In this document: positions 6,124 through 14,422 of the stretch, piece after piece
Position numbering within the stretch: the stretch's first letter is position 1
Layout: the number at the start of each line of letters is the position of its first letter
Notes under the pieces: model-generated
What the model was told of the DNA's origin: nothing
Seen by the model: the letters and a program-made list of their open reading frames with translations, nothing else
Databases searched by the model: none
Origin: DAIDKA01 sp035506335
Lineage (GTDB): Bacteria; Pseudomonadota; Gammaproteobacteria; Steroidobacterales; Steroidobacteraceae
Direction: 5' to 3'
DNA length: 26,533 nucleotides
Assembly: GCA_035506335.1 (NCBI GenBank)
Contig: DATJPN010000093.1
Location: 1-26,533 of the forward strand
Position numbers and translations under genes: made by a program

Positions 6124-8967
6124 CTACTTGACCAGGGCGCTCTTGAGCAGCGATTCCTGGGTCTGCGTGAACTCACGGAATCGCTGCTGCCATTCGGACG
6201 GCCGGTTGACGCGCGTCGCCTGGACCGCGGTCACCTTGTACTCGGGACAATTCGTCGCCCAGTCGGAGTTTTCGGTGGTGATCACATTGGCGCCGGACTC
6301 GGGGAAATGGAAGGTGGTATAGACGACCCCCGGCTGCACCCGGTCGGTGACCCTGGCGCGCAGCACCGTATCCCCGGCGCGGCTCGCGATCCCGACCCAG
6401 TCGCCCTCGCTGATGCCGCGCTCCTCGGCGTCGTGCGGGTGGATTTCGAGCCGGTCCTCGTCGTGCCAGCGGTTGTTCTGCGTGCGCCGGGTCTGGGCCC
6501 CGACGTTGTACTGGCTCAGGATCCGTCCGGTGGTCAGGATCAGCGGATAACGGGCATTGACCTTCTCGCGCGTCGGCACGTATTCGGTCACGAGGAACTT
6601 GCCCTTGCCGCGCACGAACGTGCCGATGTGCATGGTCGGCGTGCCATCCGGATGTTCCGCGTTGCAGGGCCACTGGATGCTGCCGAGTTCATCGAGGCGG
6701 GCGTAGCTCACGCCCGTGAACGTCGGCGTCAGGCGCGCGATCTCGTCCATGATCTGCGAGGGATGCGCATAGTTCATCGGGTAGCCGACCGCGTTCGCGA
6801 GCAGCTGGGTGATCTCCCAGTCCGCGTACCCGGATTTCGGCGGCATCACCTTGCGCACGCGGGAAATGCGCCGCTCGGCGTTGGTGAAGGTGCCGTCCTT
6901 CTCGAGGAAGGAGGATCCGGGCAGGAAGATGTGGGCGAACTTCGCCGACTCGTTCAGGAACAGGTCCTGCACGATGATGCATTCCATCGAGGTCAGGGCC
7001 GCGGTGACGTGCTGCGTGTTCGGGTCCGACTGGGCGATGTCCTCGCCCTCGATGTACAGGCCCTTGAACTCGCCATCGAGGGCCGCCTCGAACATGTTCG
7101 GGATCCGCAGCCCCGGTTCATTCTGCAGCGGGACACCCCAGGCGCCCTCGAACAGGTGGCGCACGGTGTCGTCGGAGACGTGGCGATAACCCGGGAACTC
7201 GTGGGGAAAGGAGCCCATGTCGCAGGACCCCTGCACATTGTTCTGCCCGCGCAGGGGATTCACGCCGACGCCCTCGCGGCCCACGTTGCCGGTCGCCATC
7301 GCGAGGTTCGCGATGCCCATCACCATCGTCGAGCCCTGGCTGTGCTCGGTCACGCCGAGCCCGTAGTAGATCGCGGCATTGCCGCCCGTCGCGTACAGGC
7401 GCGCGGCGGCGCGCACGTCGGCGGCCGGCACGCCCGTGACCTCCTGCATGGCCTCGGGGGAATTGCGCGCTTCGGCGATGAATGCGCGCCACTTCTCGAA
7501 CGAGGGCAGCTCGCAGCGCTCGCGCACGAAGTCCTCTTTGACGAGGCCCTCCGTGACGATCACGTGCGCGATCGAATTGATCAGCGCGACATTGGTGCCC
7601 GGCCGCAGCTTCAGGTGCTGCGCGGCCTCGATATGCGGCGTGCGCACGATATCGATCGTGCGCGGATCGGCGACGATCAGCTTTGCGCCCTGGCGCAGCC
7701 GGCGCTTCATCTGCGAGGCGAACACCGGATGCCCGTCGGTCGGATTCGCGCCGATGACGAAGATGACATCGGCCTTCATGACCGAATCGAAGTTCTGCGT
7801 CCCGGCCGACTCCCCGAGAGTGTTCTTCAGGCCGTAGCCCGTCGGCGAATGACACACGCGCGCGCAGGTGTCCACGTTGTTGTTGCCGAAACCCGCGCGG
7901 ATCAGCTTCTGGACGAGGTAGGTCTCCTCGTTCGAGCACCGCGATGAGGTGATGCCGCCGATCGAGTTGCGCCCGTACTTTGCCTGGATGCGCTTCAGCT
8001 CCGAAGCCGCGTGACCGATCGCCTCCTCCCAGGAGACCTCGCGCCAGGGGTCGGAGATCTTCGCGCGGATCATGGGCTTCAGGATCCGGTCGCGGTGCGT
8101 GGCATAGCCGATCGCGAAGCGGCCCTTGACACAGGAGTGTCCGTGGTTCGCATGGCCGTCCTTGTTCGGCACCATGCGCACGACCTCCTCACCCTTCATC
8201 TCGGCGCGGAAGGAACAGCCGACGCCGCAGTACGCGCAGGTGGTGACGACGCTGTGCTCGGCCTGCCCGGCTTCGATCAGCGAGTTCTCGGACAAAGTGG
8301 CGGTCGGACAGGCCTGCACGCAGGCGCCGCAGGAGACGCACTCCGAGTCCATGAAGGGCACGTTCTGGCTGGCCGCGACCTTTGAATCGAAGCCGCGTCC
8401 CTGGATCGTCAGCGCGAGCGTGCCCTGCTGCTCGTCGCAGGCCCGGACGCAACGCGAACAGACGATGCACTTGCTGGCATCGAAGGTGAAATAGGGGTTG
8501 CTGGTGTCCTTCGCGGCGGCGAGGTGGTTCTCGCCCTCGTAGCCGTAACGCACCTCGCGCAGGCCCACGACGCCCGCCATGTCCTGCAGCTCGCAGTGCC
8601 CGTTGGCCGGGCAGGTCAGGCAGTCCAGGGGATGGTCGGAGATGTACAGCTCCATCACGCCGCGGCGGATGTCCGCGATCTGCTTGTTCTGGGTGGTGAC
8701 CTTCATGCCCTGAGCCACCGGGGTCGTACAGGAGGCGGGCAACCCCTTCATACCCTCGATCTGCACCAGGCACAGCCGGCAGGAACCGAATGCCTCGAGC
8801 TGGTCGGTCGCGCACAGCTTCGGGACCTTCACGTCGCAGAGGGCGGCGGCCCGCATCACCGAGGTGCCTTCGGGCACCGTCACCTCGCAGCCGTCGATCG
8901 TGAGCGTGACGCTCCGGGTGCTCGAGCGCTCCGGGGTACCGAGGTCCTTTTCAGCGATGGATTGCAT
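6124..8967 (-). CDS. fdsA: FdsA, NAD-dependent formate dehydrogenase catalytic (alpha) subunit
   Basis: 947 aa, the usual FdsA length. It oxidises formate to CO2 at a bis-MGD molybdenum centre and passes electrons through Fe-S clusters to FdsB. Domains in order: NuoG-like [2Fe-2S] domain (C52, C63, C66, C80); a His/Cys cluster site (H112, C116, C119, C125); two ferredoxin [4Fe-4S] sites (C167, C170, C173, C177 and C210, C213, C216, C220); the [4Fe-4S] of the Mo domain (C244, C247, C251, C279); the molybdopterin oxidoreductase fold with the Mo ligand C372 in RVCHSPTG; and a C-terminal dinucleotide-binding domain. The ligand is cysteine, not selenocysteine. It is third in fdsG-B-A-D, starting 13 bases after fdsB. 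Confidence 0.97.
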   Translation of the reverse strand: MQSIAEKDLGTPERSSTRSVTLTIDGCEVTVPEGTSVMRAAALCDVKVPKLCATDQLEAFGSCRLCLVQIEGMKGLPASCTTPVAQGMKVTTQNKQIADIRRGVMELYISDHPLDCLTCPANGHCELQDMAGVVGLREVRYGYEGENHLAAAKDTSNPYFTFDASKCIVCSRCVRACDEQQGTLALTIQGRGFDSKVAASQNVPFMDSECVSCGACVQACPTATLSENSLIEAGQAEHSVVTTCAYCGVGCSFRAEMKGEEVVRMVPNKDGHANHGHSCVKGRFAIGYATHRDRILKPMIRAKISDPWREVSWEEAIGHAASELKRIQAKYGRNSIGGITSSRCSNEETYLVQKLIRAGFGNNNVDTCARVCHSPTGYGLKNTLGESAGTQNFDSVMKADVIFVIGANPTDGHPVFASQMKRRLRQGAKLIVADPRTIDIVRTPHIEAAQHLKLRPGTNVALINSIAHVIVTEGLVKEDFVRERCELPSFEKWRAFIAEARNSPEAMQEVTGVPAADVRAAARLYATGGNAAIYYGLGVTEHSQGSTMVMGIANLAMATGNVGREGVGVNPLRGQNNVQGSCDMGSFPHEFPGYRHVSDDTVRHLFEGAWGVPLQNEPGLRIPNMFEAALDGEFKGLYIEGEDIAQSDPNTQHVTAALTSMECIIVQDLFLNESAKFAHIFLPGSSFLEKDGTFTNAERRISRVRKVMPPKSGYADWEITQLLANAVGYPMNYAHPSQIMDEIARLTPTFTGVSYARLDELGSIQWPCNAEHPDGTPTMHIGTFVRGKGKFLVTEYVPTREKVNARYPLILTTGRILSQYNVGAQTRRTQNNRWHDEDRLEIHPHDAEERGISEGDWVGIASRAGDTVLRARVTDRVQPGVVYTTFHFPESGANVITTENSDWATNCPEYKVTAVQATRVNRPSEWQQRFREFTQTQESLLKSALVK

Positions 8968-8980
8968 GGCGGTGTCCTGA

Positions 8981-10537
8981 TTAGGCCGGGACGCGGGTCC
9001 GGGCCGGCGTGAGGAAGTCTTCCGGGAAATGGTTGATCGCGGAGAGCACCGGGTAGGGCGTGAGGCCGCCCAGTGCGCACAGTGAACCGTAGGTCATCGT
9101 CTCGCACAGGTCGCGCAGTATCTTCTCCTGCTGCTGCGGGTTGTTCCCGGCGATGAGCCGGTCGATGACTTCCATGCCGCGGGTCGAACCGATCCGGCAG
9201 GGCGTGCACTTGCCGCAGGATTCGATGGCGCAGAACTCCATCGCATAGCGCGCCTGGGCCGCCATGTCGACGGTATCGTCGAAGACGACGATGCCGCCGT
9301 GGCCCAGCATGCCCTTGATGTCGGCGAAGGCCTCGTAATCGAGCCGCGTGTCGAACTGCGATTCGGGCAGGTAGGCCCCGAGCGGTCCCCCCACCTGCAC
9401 CGCGCGGATCGGCCGCCCCGTGAGGCTGCCGCCGCCATAATCGTAGAGCAGCTCGCGCAAGGTGATGCCGAACGCCTTCTCGATGAGGCCGCCGTGCCTG
9501 ATATTGCCGGCAAGCTGGATCGGCAGGGTGCCGCGGGAGCGGCCCATCCCGAAGTCCTGGTAATACCCGGCGCCCTTGTCGAGGATCACCGGCACCGAGG
9601 CCAGGGTGATCACGTTGTTGATCACGGTCGGCTTGCCGAACAGCCCCTGGATGGCCGGCAGCGGCGGCTTGAAACGCACCTGGCCACGCTTGCTCTCGAG
9701 CGACTCCAGGAGCGAGGTCTCCTCGCCGCAGATGTAGGCGCCGGCGCCGAGGCGGATCTCGAGGTCGAAGCGCTTGCCGCTGCCGAGAATGTCCTCGCCC
9801 AGGTACCGGCGCGCATAGGCCGTTGCGATGGCGGCCCTGAGCGCCGCATGGGCGTCCGGGTACTCCCAGCGCAGGTAGATGTAGCCGCGCGTCGCACCCG
9901 TGGCGATGCCGGCGATGGTCATTCCCTCGATGAGGACGAAGGGATCCCCTTCCATCACCATCCGGTCGGAGAAGGTGCCCGAGTCACCCTCGTCGGCATT
10001 GCAGACCACGTACTTCTGGGTGGCGGCCGTGGCCAGCACCGTCTTCCACTTGATGCCGGCCGGGAACGCCGCGCCGCCGCGACCGCGCAGGCCCGAGGCC
10101 GTGACGGCCGCGACGATCGCCGCCGGTTCCATGTCGAGCGCGGCCTTCAGGCCCCGGTACCCGTCGTGCCGGAGGTAGTCATCGAGGCTGAGCGGATCGG
10201 TGATTCCCACGCGTGCGAAAGTCAGCCGTTCCTGGTTCTTCAGGTACGCAATGCCGTCCGTCGCGCCGTGGCCGAGGACATGGCTCGCGCCGCTGAGGAA
10301 TCCCGCATCGAACAGCCCCTTCACGTCGCCGGGCTGCACCGGACCGTAGGCCACGCGGCCCGCGGGCGTCGCGACCTCGACGAGGGGCTCGAGCCAGAGC
10401 AATCCTCGCGAGCCGTTCCGGACCACTTCAATATCGACACCGCGGCGTGCGCCTTCGGCCCGGATCGCCTGCGCGGTCGCATCCGCACCCATGCTGCGGG
10501 CGGCGGCATCGCGCGGTACGAAGATGCGCGTCGTCAC
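8981..10537 (-). CDS. fdsB: FdsB, formate dehydrogenase beta subunit (FMN, NAD+ reduction)
   Basis: 518-aa NuoF-like subunit that takes electrons from FdsA and reduces NAD+. Residues 1-100 form a thioredoxin-like extension lacking paired cysteines. The FMN/NADH-binding glycine-rich segment is GLRGRGGAAFPAGIKW (149-164), followed by NADEGDSGTFSDR and ICGEETSLLESLE (269-281). The [4Fe-4S] cluster is bound by C441, C444, C447 (ESCGKCTPCRIG) and C487 (SLCALGG). It overlaps fdsG by 4 bases, showing translational coupling. Confidence 0.96.
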   Translation of the reverse strand: MTTRIFVPRDAAARSMGADATAQAIRAEGARRGVDIEVVRNGSRGLLWLEPLVEVATPAGRVAYGPVQPGDVKGLFDAGFLSGASHVLGHGATDGIAYLKNQERLTFARVGITDPLSLDDYLRHDGYRGLKAALDMEPAAIVAAVTASGLRGRGGAAFPAGIKWKTVLATAATQKYVVCNADEGDSGTFSDRMVMEGDPFVLIEGMTIAGIATGATRGYIYLRWEYPDAHAALRAAIATAYARRYLGEDILGSGKRFDLEIRLGAGAYICGEETSLLESLESKRGQVRFKPPLPAIQGLFGKPTVINNVITLASVPVILDKGAGYYQDFGMGRSRGTLPIQLAGNIRHGGLIEKAFGITLRELLYDYGGGSLTGRPIRAVQVGGPLGAYLPESQFDTRLDYEAFADIKGMLGHGGIVVFDDTVDMAAQARYAMEFCAIESCGKCTPCRIGSTRGMEVIDRLIAGNNPQQQEKILRDLCETMTYGSLCALGGLTPYPVLSAINHFPEDFLTPARTRVPA

Positions 10538-11061
10538 GGCTTGCCCGCGGGCGCGGTGCGGGCCGCGCCCATCAACTCATCGAAGCGCTGGGCCGTGACC
10601 CGGCCGTGCAGTTCGTGGTCGATCATGATCGAGGGCCCGAGCGAGCAGTTGCCGAGGCAGTACACGGGCTCCAGGCGGATGGCACCGTCGCGCGTCGTGC
10701 CGTGGAAATCAACGCCCAGCGTCCGCTTGGCGTGCGCTTCGATGCCCGCGGCACCGACCGCCTGGCACGCCTCGGCCCGGCACAGGTGCACGACATGCCG
10801 GCCGCCGGGATCCTGGCGGAAATAGTGATAGAAACTCACCACGCCGTGAACCTCGGCGATGGACAGGTTCAGCTCCCGCGCAATCAGCGGCACGGCATCG
10901 CGCGGCACGAATCCGATCTTCTCCTGGATCGCATGCAGGATCGGGATCAGCGGCGCCGCGACGTCCTTGAGGTCCGCGCAGATACCGAGAACGGTATCGC
11001 TTTGCACGCTCGACACGACCGGTCCGAGCGCATTCGTGTTCACAACCTTGACGTCAGCCAT
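10534..11061 (-). CDS. fdsG: FdsG, formate dehydrogenase gamma subunit ([2Fe-2S], NuoE-like)
   Basis: 175 aa from the ATG at 11061 (MADVKVVN), which has a GGAG at 11067-11070 five bases upstream. An in-frame ATG at 11082 would add seven residues but has no ribosome-binding site. The NuoE-like fold holds a [2Fe-2S] cluster through C94, C99 (HLCRAEACQ), C135 and C139 (VYCLGNCSLGPS). It forms the FdsBG diaphorase unit with FdsB. It is the first gene of the operon; about 310 bases lie between it and cydX upstream. Confidence 0.95.
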   Translation of the reverse strand: MADVKVVNTNALGPVVSSVQSDTVLGICADLKDVAAPLIPILHAIQEKIGFVPRDAVPLIARELNLSIAEVHGVVSFYHYFRQDPGGRHVVHLCRAEACQAVGAAGIEAHAKRTLGVDFHGTTRDGAIRLEPVYCLGNCSLGPSIMIDHELHGRVTAQRFDELMGAARTAPAGKP

Positions 11062-11185
11062 CAAAACTCCAGCATATTGCATCGCACAATGCCGCTGTCG
11101 AGCGTCCGGCCGGCTCGTGCGTCGGGCGACTTTTCCGCGGTGCGCAATCGACTTCCAAGTCTACTACCGGTCGGCGGCAAAGGCA

Positions 11186-11202
11186 GATTCGCGTGTCGAA
11201 TC
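11186..11202. promoter_or_regulatory. Inverted repeat GATTCG-N5-CGAATC upstream of fdsG
   Basis: A perfect 6-base dyad with a 5-base spacer, about 125 bases before the fdsG start. It contains T-N11-A, the general form of a LysR-type regulator site. LysR-type FdsR genes accompany fds operons in other proteobacteria, but no such gene is in this window, so the assignment is only suggestive. Confidence 0.3.
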
Positions 11203-11343
11203 ACAGACATCAGCGCCGTCGATTATGCAACAGGGGAATTCTTCGGCTCACCCGGGATTTTGCAGGCCATTGAAACTGCAACATTAATCGCAGGTCGCGC
11301 GCTTCACCCCGGGGGGGCTGTCACATCACCGGAGCGGCCGCAC

Positions 11344-11372
11344 GGGTCCGCCGCGATGCGCACGGCGGCCCC
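11344..11372 (-). terminator. GC-rich hairpin right after cydX
   Basis: The arms 11344-11353 and 11363-11372 pair over 10 positions with one mismatch around a 9-base loop, beginning 2 bases after the cydX stop on the minus strand. The position suits the end of the cyd operon. There is no T-run after it, so it may act as an RNA 3'-end stabiliser or a factor-assisted stop rather than a classic intrinsic terminator. Confidence 0.45.
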
Positions 11373-11373
11373 G

Positions 11374-11505
11374 TCAGGAGATGTTCCGGGTATCGGCGGG
11401 CCGCTCGCTCGCCTGCCGGTCGGCGTCGAGCTCGAACCACATGGCGTTCAGGATCGCGAAGGTGCTGGCGAGTCCCAGGCCGAGTATCCAGCTGAAGTAC
11501 CACAT
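11374..11505 (-). CDS. cydX: CydX, small subunit of cytochrome bd oxidase
   Basis: 43-aa single-pass membrane protein, easily missed because of its size. It reads MWYFSWILGLGLASTF, continues AILNAMWFELDAD and ends in a polar tail RNIS. The MWYFSWILG start and the N-x-MWxE motif at the membrane exit are the CydX signature. A GAGGAA ribosome-binding site lies at 11512-11517, six bases before the ATG, and the gene begins 15 bases after the cydB stop, the classic cydABX order. CydX stabilises the heme site of the CydAB oxidase in E. coli. The polar tail after the membrane span is about 18 residues. Confidence 0.92.
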   Translation of the reverse strand: MWYFSWILGLGLASTFAILNAMWFELDADRQASERPADTRNIS

Positions 11506-11520
11506 CGGGCGTTCCTCGAA

Positions 11521-12663
11521 TCAGTAGGTGGAGTCCGGGTTGGCCTGGACATGTGCTGCCGTCACGCGACCTCGCAGCACGCGATAGACCCAGGTCGTGT
11601 AGGCCAGCACGATCGGCAGGAAGAAGGCGGTCGCGAGCAGCATGATCCACAGCGTACGCGGACTGCTCGAAGCATCCCACACCGTCAGGCTGCTCGAGGG
11701 TTCCGAGGACGAGGGCAACAGGAACGGAAAGAGGCTCACGCCCATCGTGCCGATCACGCCCGCCAGCCCCACTGCGCTGCACAGGAACAAGGCAACGGGC
11801 GCCCGCGCTCGCGGCACCAGCGCCAGCACCAGCGGAGCGAGGAGGCCAGCCGCCGGGAGTATCCGTGTCAGGGGCCAATGCCCGTAATTGGCGAGCCAGG
11901 CACCGGGAACCGCCAGGACCGTCTTGGCGAGCGGATCAGGCGCCGCACCCGCCACCGCGCCGCTTGCGATGCGATAGCCGTAGCCACTGCGTTCGAGCCA
12001 CAGACCACCCGCCGCGAACAGCACGAGCCAGGCCAGCGCCGTCCAGCGACTGAAGGTCGCTGCCCGTGCCGCGACGGGACCGTCGGCCTTGACGGCAAGG
12101 TAACGGGCACCGTGGGTGGCCAACATCGCCACGGACACCAGGCCGCACAACAAGGCGAAGGGATTGAGCAGGTCGAAGAGACCAAACTCGTAGTGGGCGC
12201 GCAATTCACTGTCGAACCCGAAGGGCACGCCTCTGAGCAGGTTGCCCATCGCCACTCCGAACACCAGGGATGGCACCAGCCCCCCGGCGAACAGCAGCCA
12301 GTCCCAGGTGCTCCGCCAGGTCGTGCCTGGCATCTTGCTGCGGAACTTGAACCCCACCGGCCGCAGGATCAGCGCGGCGAGCACCAGCAGCATCGCCAGG
12401 TAGAACCCGGAGAAGCTCGCCGCATAGAGCGCCGGCCAGGCCGCAAAGATGGCGCCGCCGCCGAGAATCAGCCAGACCTGGTTGCCCTCCCAGACCGGGC
12501 CCACCGTGTTGATGGCGACGCGCCGCTCCGCATCGGTGCGTCCCACGAAGGGCAGCATGATGGCGGCACCGAGATCAAAGCCGTCCATGATCGCGAAGCC
12601 CGCCAGCAGGACGCCGAGCAGCAGCCACCAGATTACCTTGAGCGTTGCGAAATCGATTGGCAT
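11521..12663 (-). CDS. cydB: CydB, cytochrome bd ubiquinol oxidase subunit II
   Basis: 380-aa polytopic membrane protein starting at the ATG at 12663 (MPIDFATLKVIWWLLLG), 11 bases after the cydA stop, with a GAGGGAG ribosome-binding site. The same frame stays open about 770 bases further upstream, inside cydA, but that extension is out of frame with CydA and is not coding. Family marks: GFAIMDGFDLGAA near the N-terminus, NTVGPVWEGNQVWLILGGG, LRPVGFKFRSK, and GVSLFPFLLPSS near the C-terminus. CydB forms the heterodimer with CydA that reduces O2 to water using quinol. The length matches E. coli CydB. Confidence 0.97.
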   Translation of the reverse strand: MPIDFATLKVIWWLLLGVLLAGFAIMDGFDLGAAIMLPFVGRTDAERRVAINTVGPVWEGNQVWLILGGGAIFAAWPALYAASFSGFYLAMLLVLAALILRPVGFKFRSKMPGTTWRSTWDWLLFAGGLVPSLVFGVAMGNLLRGVPFGFDSELRAHYEFGLFDLLNPFALLCGLVSVAMLATHGARYLAVKADGPVAARAATFSRWTALAWLVLFAAGGLWLERSGYGYRIASGAVAGAAPDPLAKTVLAVPGAWLANYGHWPLTRILPAAGLLAPLVLALVPRARAPVALFLCSAVGLAGVIGTMGVSLFPFLLPSSSEPSSSLTVWDASSSPRTLWIMLLATAFFLPIVLAYTTWVYRVLRGRVTAAHVQANPDSTY

Positions 12664-12674
12664 CGGGTGCTCCC

Positions 12675-14213
12675 TCAGTGTTGCGCCACGGCGCCCGGCG
12701 AGTTCGGACCCAGCCGGATGTATTTGCGCAGTAACAGGACGTCCACCACGGCGAGCGTGGTGTAGAAGAGGACGAAGCCGCAGAGGCTCACGACCACACT
12801 GGCCTCGGGAATCGGCGATACCGCAAGGAAGGTGGGCAGCACGCCCTCGATGGCCCACGGCTGGCGGCCGTGTTCGGCCACCACCCAGCCCAGTTCCGCG
12901 GCGAGCCACGGTAGCGGCAGACTCCACAGGGCGATCCTCAGGAATCCGCGCTGGCGGTCGCATCGTCGCCAGCTCGCCAGCCAGAATCCCCACCCGAACA
13001 GGGCGATGAAGAAGAACCCCATCGCGACCATCGCCCGGAACGACCAGAAGAGCCACCCCACGGAAGGCACGGTGTCCCATGCGGCCTGGTCGATCTGCGC
13101 CGGGGTGGCCTGTGCGGGATCCGCGACATAGCGACGCAGGAGTAGCGCATAGCCGAGATCGGCGGAATGGGCCTCGAGCGTCGCCCGGGCCGCGGCATCG
13201 TGCGGGTCCGCCCGCAGCGCCCGCAACGCGCTGTACGCCGGAATACCCGCGGCGATGCGCTCGCGAGCCGTCGCGACGAGCTCGTAGATGCCCTGCACGT
13301 CCTGATCGGTCGAGCGCGTGGCGATGAGCCCCAGCAGCCACGGGATCTTCACCTGCGCGTGGGTGGTGCGGTTGTCCACATCCGGGATGCCGAAGGCCAC
13401 GAACGGCGCCGGCGCCGGCTCCGTGTGCCACATGCTCTCCATCGCCGCGATCTTCATCTTCTGGTGCTGGTTGGCGGTATAGCCGCTCTCATCCCCCAGC
13501 ACCACCACCGAGAGTGCGGCGGCGAGGCCGAAACTCACCGCGACGGTGGCGGAGCGGCGTGCGATCTCCAGGTGGCGTCCGTTCAGGATGAACCAGGCGC
13601 TGATCGAGAGCACGAACATGGCGCCGGTCACGTAGCCCGCGCTCACCGTATGCACGAACTTCGACTGGGCGACGGGATTGAAGATCACCGCGGCAATGGA
13701 GGTGAGCTCCATGCGCATCGTATCCGGATTGAAGTGGGCGCCGACGGGATTCTGCATCCAGCCGTTCGCGATCAGGATCCACAGCGCCGAGAGGTTGCTG
13801 CCGATCGCGACGAGCCACGCCACCGCGAGGTGCTGCACGCGGGAGAGCCTGTCCCATCCGAAGAAGAACAGCCCGATGAAGGTAGCCTCGAGGAAGAAGG
13901 CCATCAGGCCCTCGATCGCCAGCGGCACGCCGAAGATGTCACCGACGTAGTGCGAATAGTAGGCCCAGTTGGTGCCGAACTGGAACTCCATCGTGATGCC
14001 GGTGGCCACGCCCATCGCGAAATTGATCCCGAAGAGCGTTCCCCAGAACCGGGTCATGTCGCGCCAGACCGTGCGCCCGGTCATGACGAACACGCTCTCC
14101 ATGATGGCGACCAGAACCGACAGTCCCAGCGTCAGCGGCACGAACAGGAAGTGATACAGGGCCGTAATGGCGAACTGCCAGCGCGATAGCTCCAGCACAC
14201 TCGGATCACTCAT
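12675..14213 (-). CDS. cydA: CydA, cytochrome bd ubiquinol oxidase subunit I
   Basis: 512 aa, the heme-bearing subunit. Heme ligands are visible: H21 (ALYHFLFVPLTLG; b595/d site), H188 (SKFVHTVSAGY; b558) and M395 (SFRAMVAMG; b558). The Q-loop carries the quinol motif GDESGY (240-245) with K252 and a nearby Glu, and it is the long version (insertion about 300-380) as in E. coli rather than the short Bacillus type. GRQPWAIEGVLPT (449-461) is also conserved. Cytochrome bd has high oxygen affinity, does not pump protons, and in E. coli keeps working at sulfide levels that block heme-copper oxidases, which matters next to sqr. The start overlaps the stop of the small CydP-like gene by 4 bases. 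Confidence 0.97.
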   Translation of the reverse strand: MSDPSVLELSRWQFAITALYHFLFVPLTLGLSVLVAIMESVFVMTGRTVWRDMTRFWGTLFGINFAMGVATGITMEFQFGTNWAYYSHYVGDIFGVPLAIEGLMAFFLEATFIGLFFFGWDRLSRVQHLAVAWLVAIGSNLSALWILIANGWMQNPVGAHFNPDTMRMELTSIAAVIFNPVAQSKFVHTVSAGYVTGAMFVLSISAWFILNGRHLEIARRSATVAVSFGLAAALSVVVLGDESGYTANQHQKMKIAAMESMWHTEPAPAPFVAFGIPDVDNRTTHAQVKIPWLLGLIATRSTDQDVQGIYELVATARERIAAGIPAYSALRALRADPHDAAARATLEAHSADLGYALLLRRYVADPAQATPAQIDQAAWDTVPSVGWLFWSFRAMVAMGFFFIALFGWGFWLASWRRCDRQRGFLRIALWSLPLPWLAAELGWVVAEHGRQPWAIEGVLPTFLAVSPIPEASVVVSLCGFVLFYTTLAVVDVLLLRKYIRLGPNSPGAVAQH

Positions 14214-14422
14214 CTTTGCACCTCATGAAGCACGGTATCGCCCGTTCCGGCGACCGCGGCGGCCGTTGCCGCCGGGTCCTGCGCCGGGCGCGGAGCGGGC
14301 CTGATCAGAACAACATACACCACGACGACCAGGATCACCTTGAGAGTCAGGAGCAACACCACGTCGCGCCGGAGTGCCCGGTGTGGCGCAAGCCGCTGCC
14401 CGTCAGGTGCGCGAGGGTCCAT
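14210..14422 (-). CDS. cydP: Small single-pass membrane protein, CydP-like
   Basis: 70 aa with one membrane span (about 20-41, VVLLLTLKVILVVVVYVVLI) flanked by an Arg-rich cytoplasmic side (HRALRRD) and a Pro/Ala-rich tail. The LRRD-VxLLLxLK-x-ILV pattern and the position directly before cydA match the small protein annotated as putative cytochrome oxidase subunit CydP; I rely on memory for that family. Its ATG overlaps the sqr stop by one base (TGATG), and its own stop overlaps the cydA start, so it is coupled to both. This stitches sqr and cydABX into one transcript. Confidence 0.6.
   Translation of the reverse strand: MDPRAPDGQRLAPHRALRRDVVLLLTLKVILVVVVYVVLIRPAPRPAQDPAATAAAVAGTGDTVLHEVQR

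Larger units (their letters stand above)
11062..11373 (-). promoter_or_regulatory. Gene-free stretch: end of the cyd operon and promoter region of fdsG
   Basis: 312 bases without a gene I can support. Near cydX it holds a GC-rich hairpin (listed separately) and a run of seven G around 11310-11320. The middle is less GC-rich. An inverted repeat GATTCG-N5-CGAATC lies at 11186-11202 (listed separately). On the minus strand there are several TTGC-type hexamers, such as TTGCAG and TTGCAT, but no pair with proper spacing that I would call a sigma-70 promoter. The fds promoter must lie here unless the operon is read through from cydX. Confidence 0.5.

Noticed and set aside
7850..7860. Possible selenocysteine at the FdsA active site
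   Set aside because: The codon at residue 372 encodes cysteine within RVCHSP; there is no in-frame TGA.
12664..13431. Open frame extending cydB upstream by about 256 codons
   Set aside because: It lies inside cydA in another frame, and its translation is Arg/Gly-rich nonsense. CydB homology and a ribosome-binding site begin exactly at 12663.
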